A stretch of DNA of 19,827 nt, from positions 1 through 19,827 of the forward strand of contig CAKZVN010000361.1 in assembly GCA_937922105.1 (NCBI GenBank). The letters are read 5' to 3'. Shown here in pieces: positions 13,724 to 19,827 of the stretch. Below the pieces are notes generated by a model. The model did not search any database. It saw only the letters and a list, made by a program, of their open reading frames with translations, and had not been told where the DNA came from. Position 1 is the stretch's first letter, and every line of letters begins with the position of its first letter. The position numbers and the translations under genes are program-made. The stretch is from an uncultured Litorilinea sp. (GTDB lineage Bacteria; Chloroflexota; Anaerolineae; Caldilineales; Caldilineaceae).

Positions 13724-15619
13724 ATGCATAACCCGTATGTGGTGGGGCGGTGGGTGCGTGGGGATGAGCATTACGACCGCCAAAGCCTAATCGAGATGCT
13801 GCTCACAATCCAGGATACGGCGATCTGGGTGGTCGGCACGCGGCGCATGGGCAAAACGTCGCTGCTGCGCCAGGTGGAATGGGTGACCGCGCAGCCCGAC
13901 TCGCGTTTCGCGCCGCTCTTTTGGGATTTGCAGGGAGGCGCTACGCCGGAGGAATTGACCCGCGAACTCTGTTGGGCGCTGGAAGCCGACGCCGCGCGCT
14001 TTCGCACCGCAACGCTGGATGTGGGCGCGCTGTGCGCCGAGACCGACGCCGCCACCATCCTGCGCAAGTTGAGCCGCGCCATGCAACAGGAAGGACGGCA
14101 ATTGCTGCTGCTGGTGGACGAAGCCGAGGGGTTTTTGCGTGTGGGCGAGCAGGACCCTAATTGGCTAGCCCGCCTGCGCAAGGTCTTGCAGGAGGGGACG
14201 TTGCGCACCATCATGGCTTCCACGCGCCAGCTGACCCAACTGATTGAACAGAGCGCCGATTGGGTGACCAGTCCGTTTCTCTTCGGCTTCCGCATGGTGA
14301 TCCTTTGGCCCCTCAAGCGTGAGGGCGCGGCTGCCCTGGTGCGCCAGCTGCAAAGTGCTTGGCGTGTCGAGGTGGATGAGCCGCTGTTGGAACAGATTCT
14401 GGACGCGTGTCATCACCATCCCTATTTGATCCAGCTCCTGTGTGCGCGCCTCTTTAGCGTGGATGCGAACGAGCGGCGCTATCTGCGCGCCATCCAGGAC
14501 GAGGACTTGGCGGTGGACCATCAGGTGGCAGCCTATTTCAGCTTTGACTACCAGCGGCTGAGCGAGTTGGAACAGCGGCTGTTGTCGGTGGTGGCGGAGC
14601 AGGAGGAGGCGACGGAACAGGAACTGGTTGCGGCGGTGGTGCCTGCGCCGGAGGCGCGTGTGACCGCGGCGTTGCGTTCGCTGCATGAGTTGGGGCATCT
14701 GCGCCGCACCCCAGGCGGGTGGCGCGTCGGGAGCGAGTTTATGCGCCGCTGGCTCGCCGCGCAGCGCGACGAGCGTAGCGCACCTGAGGCCCGCCCACCC
14801 GTGGACGCCCCCATTACGACCGTCATCCCGGAGACCGCTTCAACAGGACGCGCGCTTGACCTCAACGAGGTGGAGACGGTAGCGCGCACATTGGGAATTG
14901 CGCCGGAGCGGATCCACGCGCTGGCGGAACGGCGCATCCGGAGCGAGCGGGAGTTTTTCCACGCCGTGCGCAACATTTTTTTCGAGGTGCGCCATTTGGT
15001 GGAGCAGGACGAGGGCTACCGCGTGTTGGTGACCCAGGACGCCCAGGGTGAGCCGATTCTGCGCAGCGAGGAGGAGATTCAGATTGCGCTCAAGCATTGG
15101 CTACGCCCCATGTGCCGCGCGCTCAACATCAACTTTGACCGTGAGACCCATACCGGGCGCGGTCTATTGGATTTCAAGTTTTCTATCGGGCATGACTTTC
15201 GCTGCCTGGTGGAGGTGAAGCTCTTTCACAATGCGCGGCTGCTGGAAGGTGTCGCCATCCAGTTGCCCACCTATTTGTTGGCGGAACAGGCGACCTACGG
15301 CATTTATGTGCCCATTTTTCTGGACTCCGCGCCAATGGAGTTGCATCTGCGTGAGTTACACGCCTGGGCGCTGCAACGTGCGCGTAGCCACGGGGTGGTG
15401 ATTGACGTCATTGACATAAGGGCGTGGCGTCCGCGGTCGGCTTCCAAAGTGGAGAGCCTGGAGGACGCGGACCGCTATGCCTTGCGCGGGCCGCTTGGTT
15501 TGCGCGCGCTATCTGAAGTAGACGACGCGGACGCTGAGCCGTCGTCGCTTCCAAATCAGCCGGGCCTGCGGCGCACACGGCGCAAGCCTGCAACTGGAGA
15601 AAAGCGAAGCGCGGATTAA
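13724..15619 (+). CDS. STAND-like P-loop ATPase fused to a PD-(D/E)XK nuclease
   Basis: This is a 631-aa two-part protein. Residues 1-270 are a STAND/AAA-type NTPase with Walker A GTRRMGKTS (38-46, Lys44), Walker B LLLLVDEAEG (Asp132, Glu133) and sensor-like IMASTRQ (163-169). A winged-helix-like segment (about 275-345) and a Pro-rich linker (about 350-372) follow. The C-terminal part has a PD-(D/E)XK core: Asp483 in LLDFKFS, Glu497-Val-Lys499 in VEVKLF, and Gln513/Tyr517 in QLPTYL, the QxxxY motif of that superfamily. Such architecture suggests an ATP-gated sensor that unleashes a nuclease, as in several antiphage proteins. GAGGTGAGG precedes ATG 13724. It is followed 4 nt later by the next nuclease gene. 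The tail after residue 585 is charged and low complexity. Confidence 0.8.
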   Translation: MHNPYVVGRWVRGDEHYDRQSLIEMLLTIQDTAIWVVGTRRMGKTSLLRQVEWVTAQPDSRFAPLFWDLQGGATPEELTRELCWALEADAARFRTATLDVGALCAETDAATILRKLSRAMQQEGRQLLLLVDEAEGFLRVGEQDPNWLARLRKVLQEGTLRTIMASTRQLTQLIEQSADWVTSPFLFGFRMVILWPLKREGAAALVRQLQSAWRVEVDEPLLEQILDACHHHPYLIQLLCARLFSVDANERRYLRAIQDEDLAVDHQVAAYFSFDYQRLSELEQRLLSVVAEQEEATEQELVAAVVPAPEARVTAALRSLHELGHLRRTPGGWRVGSEFMRRWLAAQRDERSAPEARPPVDAPITTVIPETASTGRALDLNEVETVARTLGIAPERIHALAERRIRSEREFFHAVRNIFFEVRHLVEQDEGYRVLVTQDAQGEPILRSEEEIQIALKHWLRPMCRALNINFDRETHTGRGLLDFKFSIGHDFRCLVEVKLFHNARLLEGVAIQLPTYLLAEQATYGIYVPIFLDSAPMELHLRELHAWALQRARSHGVVIDVIDIRAWRPRSASKVESLEDADRYALRGPLGLRALSEVDDADAEPSSLPNQPGLRRTRRKPATGEKRSAD

Positions 15620-15623
15620 CCGT

Positions 15624-17081
15624 ATGGTTTTGACAAAATCGAGTTATTTAAGCGGGCTGCAATGCGCCAAGCGGCTCTGGATCGAGACCCATGCCTTGCA
15701 CCTGCTCGGCCCGACTTCGGGCATCCAAGCGCAACTGCGCGCGCAGGGCCGCGAAGTGGGGCACTTGGCGCGGGCGACCTTTGCCGGCGGTCGTTTGATC
15801 TCCGGCTGGGGACAGGCGGCGGTGGACGCCACACGTATGGCGCTGGAGGCAGGCGCAACCTGTCTGTTCGAGGCGGCGTTTGAGCACGCGGGGGTCTTTG
15901 TGCGCTGCGATATCCTGGCGGCGCATCCCGACGGCGGCTGGCGGCTGATTGAGGTGAAGTCCACCACGCGCGTCAAGCAGCATCATCTACACGATTTGGC
16001 GGTGCAAGTGTGGGTCTTGCGCGGAGCCGGGCTGGATGTGCGCAGTGCGGAGGTGATGCATCTCAATAACCGCAACTGTGTCTATCCCAATCTGGCACGG
16101 CTTTTTGTGCGCGCCGAGGTGACGACTCAGGTGCTGCGGCTAGTGGGTAAGGTGGCGCGCCAGGCTGCCGTGCTGAAGCGTCGCATGGGTCAAAAGAGTA
16201 TGCCGCGTATTGCGGTCGGCCCGCATTGCACCCAGCCCCATCCGTGCCCAGCGACCGGCTACTGTTGGCGCAATGTGCCGGCGCACGCCATCTTCACCAT
16301 TCCTCGCATCACGCCGGACAAATTGCGCGCGCTGATCAAGCTGGGCATTGTGCGTGTCCACGATATTCCCGCAGATTTTCCGTTGACACCCGAGCAGTGG
16401 GCGTATGTGCGCCGAGTGAAGGAGGGGCGGGCCGAGATTAACCGTGCGTCCATTGCGCGGCGGCTGGCAGGGTTGGTCGCGCCCGTCTACTTCTTGGATT
16501 TCGAGACCTACGCTTACGCGGTGCCGCGTTTTGACGGGATGCGCCCCTTTCAGCAACTGCCCTTTCAATACAGCTGCCGCGTGCTGGAGGCAGACGGCAC
16601 GCTGCATCACCGCGAGTATTTGCACACCGGCACGGACGACCCACGCCCGGCGCTGGCGCGGCAATTGGTGGCGGATATCGGCCCGGCGGGGTCGGTGGTG
16701 GTCTATCATGCGCGCTTCGAGCGCACGGTGCTTTTGGAGTTGGCGCGCGCGCTGCCGGCGTTACGTGGCGCGCTGCGTGACATTGCCGCGCGGTTGTGGG
16801 ATCAGCTGGATGTCTTTCGCTTTGACTATCTGGACCCAGCCTTTGAGGGGTCCAACTCCATCAAGCGTGTGTTGCCGGTGCTGGTGCCGGGCTTGGGCTA
16901 CGACGATCTCGCTGTGCAGCGGGGCGACCAGGCGCAGGCGGCTTGGCAGGAGCTGATTCACTGCCGAGATGCCGCGCGGGCTGCGGAGTTGGCAGCGGGG
17001 TTACGCGCCTATTGTGGTCGCGATACGTTGGCGATGGTAGAGATTCACCGCGCGCTCCGGCGCTTGGTGCAAACGGAATAG
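15624..17081 (+). CDS. Cas4-like nuclease fused to DUF2779 (DEDD-type) exonuclease domain
   Basis: The N-terminal half (1-225) resembles Cas4/RecB-family nucleases. It has SSYLSGLQCAKRLW with Cys14, Asp96 in VRCDIL, Glu110-Val-Lys112 in LIEVKST, Gln128 in AVQVW, and Cys202, Cys208, Cys214 in a second cluster, so the four Cys could hold a 4Fe-4S cluster. The C-terminal half (285-485) matches the DUF2779 pattern. It has Asp292/Glu294 in YFLDFETY (Exo I), YHARFERTVL (Exo II position with Glu366), SIKRVLP, and YCGRDTLAM with Tyr463 and Asp467 (Exo III, DEDDy spacing), suggesting an RNase H-fold exonuclease. It is 485 aa, with no strong Shine-Dalgarno, and begins 4 nt after the previous stop, so it is probably translationally coupled. 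Two putative nuclease sites in one chain suggest end processing of DNA or RNA. Confidence 0.82.
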   Translation: MVLTKSSYLSGLQCAKRLWIETHALHLLGPTSGIQAQLRAQGREVGHLARATFAGGRLISGWGQAAVDATRMALEAGATCLFEAAFEHAGVFVRCDILAAHPDGGWRLIEVKSTTRVKQHHLHDLAVQVWVLRGAGLDVRSAEVMHLNNRNCVYPNLARLFVRAEVTTQVLRLVGKVARQAAVLKRRMGQKSMPRIAVGPHCTQPHPCPATGYCWRNVPAHAIFTIPRITPDKLRALIKLGIVRVHDIPADFPLTPEQWAYVRRVKEGRAEINRASIARRLAGLVAPVYFLDFETYAYAVPRFDGMRPFQQLPFQYSCRVLEADGTLHHREYLHTGTDDPRPALARQLVADIGPAGSVVVYHARFERTVLLELARALPALRGALRDIAARLWDQLDVFRFDYLDPAFEGSNSIKRVLPVLVPGLGYDDLAVQRGDQAQAAWQELIHCRDAARAAELAAGLRAYCGRDTLAMVEIHRALRRLVQTE

Positions 17082-17089
17082 GAGCGGTC

Positions 17090-18829
17090 ATGCGGATACG
17101 CGAGGTACGCATCTCCGGGCTGCGCTCGATTGCGCCCGGTGTGCGGTTGCTCGGAGAGGGGGAGGGCAGTAGCCGGGCATGGCGTCTGGTCTGGGAGCCG
17201 CACAGTGTGCGCTTGGCGTTGCCCGTGGCGCCGGCACCCGGCAAGCCCATGCTGAGCGCGCTGATCGGCGCCAACAGCGCGGGCAAGTCCACTGTGTTGC
17301 TGGCGCTGCATCACTTTTTTGGCCCGACCACCAAGCTCGACCCGGAGCTGTTCCACGGCAAAAGTAGCGCCGCGCCGGTGGTGGTGCAGGTGACGTTGGA
17401 GGGCGTGCTGGAGCAGCCGGGCGCCTGGCACCACGCGCATTGTCGCCGTCGCGGCAAGTGTTGGAGCCTGACGGTGGCGTCGGTCTGGCAAGGCGAGCGG
17501 CGGTTGCGGCTGCTGCAACGTCCGGACGGTCTTTTTGTGCGCCAATCGGCCCGCGACCGCGCCGAGGTGGAGAAGCTCTTGCCTGCGTGGCGGGTGATCT
17601 GGGCCGACGGTCTGCGCCGGATGGAAACCAGTCTGGAGCGGCGCAGTCTGCTGGGCGATTTGGTGGATGACCTGTTGGCCCAGGCTGGACAGCGGGGGGC
17701 GCTCGGACGCGCCCAGGCACTGTTGGCGGAGCTGGCGACGCTGTTGGCGCGCCGCGAGCAGGAGGCCTGGGAGCCGGTGGCGGCGCTGGAGCAGCGTCTT
17801 GGGGTAGGTCTCGCCGCCATTACACCTCAACCTAAGCTGGTACGGCTGGAACTTGCTGCCGGGTTGCCTACGCTGCGCGACCTCTTTGCACGCAGCGTTT
17901 TGCAGATTGACGACGGTGTGGCGCTGGAGTTGGAGCGACACGGGTTGGGGGTACAGCGCTCGCTGGTGGTGGCGGTGTTGTACGCTTGGTGCGAGATGGT
18001 GCGGCGCGCGCAGCACGATTATCTCTTCGCCATCGAGGAGCCGGAGATATACCTACATCCACATGCGACGCGCGTTCTGCTGGCGCGTTTGGAGGAGATT
18101 GCGGCCCGCGACCAGGTGATCTTCACCACCCATGCGGGGGATTTCGTCAACCGCACGCCGCCGGAGCAGATTGCGGTGGTGCGCCGCGACGCCGAGGGGC
18201 GCACACGCGTCACCCAGCCGGAGCTGCGCGGTCTTAACCCCGATGCGCTGCTCAAGGTACAGCGTTATTTGCAGGAAGACCGCAGCGATATGTTCTTTGC
18301 GCGCGCGGTGATCTTGGTGGAAGGGCAGGCCGAGTATTTTGCGCTGCCTGCCTTTGCGCGCACGCTGGGGATTGACCTGGACGCGACAGGGGTCTCGGTG
18401 GTCTTTGTCAACGGCATCGGTAACTTCGCGGTCTATCATGCCATTCTGGCTGCGTTGGGCATTCCACATGTGGTGATGATGGACGGAGATGGGAAAGCGG
18501 CGGCGCGACAGCGCGAGTCTGCCCATCTGGGCGATACGGTGGTGGTCTTACCGCATGACTTTGAGCATTTGTTGGTGGGGACCTTGAAACCGGAGCGGCT
18601 GTTGGCATTGGTCAATGAATGTTTGGCGCGCCGTGGACGACCGCCGCGTCCCGCGCTGGGGGACGCGCGCACGCGCGGGCACGCGCTAGCAGAATTGGGC
18701 AAGCCGCTGGTGGGGCGCGTCGCCGGGGAGATGTTGCAGCGCGACGAGGTGCGCCGGCTGGAGCCGGTGGTGACGGTGCTGACGGCCGCGGTGCGTTTGG
18801 CTGGACGCTTTAACCAAATCATAACGTGA
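17090..18829 (+). CDS. OLD-family ATPase/TOPRIM nuclease
   Basis: This is an overcoming-lysogenization-defect family protein, 579 aa. The ABC/SMC-type ATPase half has Walker A IGANSAGKST (59-68), a signature-like ERHGLGVQRSL (282-292), Walker B FAIEEPE (313-319) and H-loop FTTHAGDF (345-352). The TOPRIM half begins at ILVEGQAEY (408-416, Glu411 as metal ligand) and continues with MMDGDGK (Asp465, Asp467) and PHDFEHLL. Family members nick or cut DNA, and one (GajA) forms Gabija with a UvrD-like helicase; no helicase gene is here. GGAG lies 5 nt before ATG 17090, just after the previous stop. The frame is open upstream to 16943, but that overlaps the preceding gene. It is the last gene of the operon, and its 3' end carries a Pho box. 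Confidence 0.88.
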   Translation: MRIREVRISGLRSIAPGVRLLGEGEGSSRAWRLVWEPHSVRLALPVAPAPGKPMLSALIGANSAGKSTVLLALHHFFGPTTKLDPELFHGKSSAAPVVVQVTLEGVLEQPGAWHHAHCRRRGKCWSLTVASVWQGERRLRLLQRPDGLFVRQSARDRAEVEKLLPAWRVIWADGLRRMETSLERRSLLGDLVDDLLAQAGQRGALGRAQALLAELATLLARREQEAWEPVAALEQRLGVGLAAITPQPKLVRLELAAGLPTLRDLFARSVLQIDDGVALELERHGLGVQRSLVVAVLYAWCEMVRRAQHDYLFAIEEPEIYLHPHATRVLLARLEEIAARDQVIFTTHAGDFVNRTPPEQIAVVRRDAEGRTRVTQPELRGLNPDALLKVQRYLQEDRSDMFFARAVILVEGQAEYFALPAFARTLGIDLDATGVSVVFVNGIGNFAVYHAILAALGIPHVVMMDGDGKAAARQRESAHLGDTVVVLPHDFEHLLVGTLKPERLLALVNECLARRGRPPRPALGDARTRGHALAELGKPLVGRVAGEMLQRDEVRRLEPVVTVLTAAVRLAGRFNQIIT

Positions 18830-18863
18830 GTGCGTACAAACCTTAACAAGGAGATGCTACGCT
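18809..18863 (+). promoter_or_regulatory. Pho-box promoter overlapping the end of the OLD gene
   Basis: TTTAACC (18809), CATAACG (18820), a degenerate TGCGTAC (18831) and CTTAACA (18842) are in exact 11-bp phase. TACGCT at 18858 starts 16 bp after the last repeat, repeating the geometry of the pst and ABC-permease sites. The first two repeats lie in the last codons of the OLD gene. The predicted start is about 18870, at the foot of a perfect hairpin. Confidence 0.55.
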
Positions 18864-18868
18864 TGCAA

Positions 18869-18894
18869 ACGAAGTTCACGTAGCCGAACTTCGT
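18869..18894 (+). repeat. 9-bp inverted repeat
   Basis: ACGAAGTTC (18869-18877) and GAACTTCGT (18886-18894) form a perfect stem with an 8-nt loop. It would be the 5' hairpin of any transcript made from the Pho-box promoter directly upstream. Confidence 0.65.
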
Positions 18895-18914
18895 CACTCT
18901 CCTCATACGCCCTG

Positions 18915-18961
18915 GCAACTAGGTCATGCCGTGTCTTATGGTACGCGCATGACCTAGTTGC
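18915..18961 (+). terminator. 15-bp inverted repeat, probable terminator of the nuclease operon
   Basis: GCAACTAGGTCATGC (18915-18929) pairs perfectly with 18947-18961 over a 17-nt loop. Only a weak T-rich stretch (TTGTCT) follows, so termination may be partial or Rho-assisted. It is less GC-rich than the other terminators in the window. A protein-binding dyad is the alternative reading. Confidence 0.55.
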
Positions 18962-19015
18962 TTGTCTGGGGAGAGAGTTGGGGCAAACAGGGGCGCAACG
19001 GATGGTTGGATACCT

Positions 19016-19081
19016 CTTAACGTGTTGTTAAAAATTCATTGACAAAATGCCTGTGCTCTGTTAACGTGCCGACACTACCCT
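19016..19081 (+). promoter_or_regulatory. Pho-box promoter of the ABC permease gene
   Basis: CTTAACG (19016), GTTAAAA (19027), ATTGACA (19038) and GTTAACG (19060) all fall in one 11-bp phase, with a degenerate step at 19049. TACCCT at 19076 starts 16 bp after the last repeat. The same DNA also holds a sigma-70-like TTGACA (19039-19044) with TAACGT 17 nt later, so basal and PhoB-dependent initiation could overlap. Confidence 0.75.
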
Positions 19082-19107
19082 CACATCCTAAAGGAGCATA
19101 GACACGT

Positions 19108-19827
19108 ATGGCACAAGCCGTGCAGCGAAGGCGGGTGTCGCCGGCAGAGCGCAAAGAGTGGCTGCTCTTTGCGTTGCTGGTCGGCCCCAACATGTTTTTG
19201 TTTGCGGTCTTTACCTATTGGCCGTTGATCTATAACGGCTACCTCAGTTTTGTACGTTGGAACATGCTGGCGCCGACCAAACCGTGGGTCGGCTGGGACA
19301 ACTACATTTTCCTCTTCACCTCGGCTTCGTTTGGGCGCATCGCCTGGAACACCTTTGTCTTCACCTTTTCGTCGGTGGCGGCGACGTGTATCCTGGGGTT
19401 GATGATCGCCATGCTGCTCAATCTGCCGCTGCGCGGGCGCAATGCGGTGCGCGGGGTGGTCTTCTCTCCAGTGATGTTGAGCGGCGCAGCCATCGGCATT
19501 GTGTGGATTTATATTTTCGACGCACGCTATGGGTTGATCCAGACGCTGATCAGCCCGTTGGGGTTGCAATCGCCGCGTTGGCTGTTGGACACCAGCTGGG
19601 CGATGGCTGCGGTGGTGATTGTGCATGTGTGGAAAACAATCGGGTATGCGGTGGTGATCTATTTGGCCGGCTTACAGGCGATCCCGCGTGAGTTGTATGA
19701 GGCTGCGCTGGTGGATGGGGCCGGCAGTTGGTCACGCTTCCGCAATGTCACCGTGCCCGGTCTGTCACCGGTGATCTTTTTCTTGGTAATTACCACCGTG
19801 CTGAGCGGCTTTCAATCGTTCGACATC
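19108..19827 (+). CDS. Sugar/glycerol-phosphate-type ABC transporter permease (3' end outside window)
   Basis: This is a MalF/UgpA-type permease of the carbohydrate ABC family, with 240 codons visible. It has an N-terminal cytoplasmic tail, a first span (about residues 19-41), the periplasmic WxGWDNY segment typical of sugar permeases, further spans from about residue 80, and the EAA loop EAALVDGAGSWSRFRNVTVPGL. It should form a membrane channel with a second permease and use a binding protein and ATPase, presumably encoded beyond the window. AAAGGAG lies 11 nt before ATG 19108. The Pho boxes upstream make glycerol-3-phosphate or another phosphorylated compound a plausible substrate, as for UgpA in E. 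coli. A plain sugar permease cannot be excluded. It is cut by the window edge, not truncated biologically as far as can be seen. Confidence 0.88.
   Translation, partial: MAQAVQRRRVSPAERKEWLLFALLVGPNMFLFAVFTYWPLIYNGYLSFVRWNMLAPTKPWVGWDNYIFLFTSASFGRIAWNTFVFTFSSVAATCILGLMIAMLLNLPLRGRNAVRGVVFSPVMLSGAAIGIVWIYIFDARYGLIQTLISPLGLQSPRWLLDTSWAMAAVVIVHVWKTIGYAVVIYLAGLQAIPRELYEAALVDGAGSWSRFRNVTVPGLSPVIFFLVITTVLSGFQSFDI

Noticed and set aside
15624..17081. CRISPR-Cas cas4 locus
   Set aside because: There is no repeat array, cas1, cas2 or effector in the window, and the C-terminal half is a DUF2779-type exonuclease.
17090..18829. Gabija GajA
   Set aside because: The domain order fits, but the required GajB UvrD-like helicase is not adjacent, and the operon partners are different nucleases.

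Overview
This is a high-GC bacterial window. The phosphate genes (phoBR, pst, phoU), the CobD-like aminotransferase and the STAND/OLD genes suggest a free-living Chloroflexota-type bacterium (Caldilineales/Anaerolineae-like). That placement is an inference from gene style and from the CTTAAC-type Pho boxes; no rRNA or marker gene confirms it. No tRNA, rRNA, CRISPR array, transposase or prophage gene is visible.

Region 1 (1-10105) is a phosphate-starvation module. It holds a PhoB-type response regulator, a PhoR-type sensor kinase with its own Pho-box promoter, and pstS-pstC-pstA-pstB-phoU behind another Pho-box promoter. A two-thirds-length pyruvate-kinase-like protein with an added N-terminal domain follows on the same strand. 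The Pst transporter imports phosphate and signals with PhoU to PhoR. PhoR then phosphorylates the regulator, which should bind the 11-bp-phased CTTAACG repeats.

Region 2 (10119-12903, minus strand) holds a PLP aminotransferase of the HisC/CobD type and an enolase-superfamily sugar-acid dehydratase. The gap between them contains a third Pho-box promoter on the plus strand. It points at a stretch of about 146 nt that ends in a perfect 16-bp terminator hairpin and has no convincing ORF, so it may be a Pho-regulated small RNA.

Region 3 (13108-18961) is the most unusual part. A strong sigma-70-type promoter is followed by about 485 nt of GC-rich, heavily folded, apparently noncoding sequence ending in a 15-bp-stem terminator. 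A tight three-gene operon comes next: a STAND-like P-loop ATPase fused to a PD-(D/E)XK nuclease, a Cas4-like nuclease fused to a DUF2779/DEDD exonuclease domain, and an OLD-family ATPase-TOPRIM nuclease. The gaps are 4 and 8 bp. This combination of an RNA and three nucleases has the look of an antiphage or anti-plasmid system and matches no named system that I know.

Region 4 (18809-19827) has two more Pho-box promoters, a large inverted repeat between them, and the 5' part of a sugar/glycerol-phosphate-type ABC permease cut by the window edge. In total, five plus-strand sites share the same phased-repeat layout and -10 position, which defines a local PhoB regulon by sequence alone.
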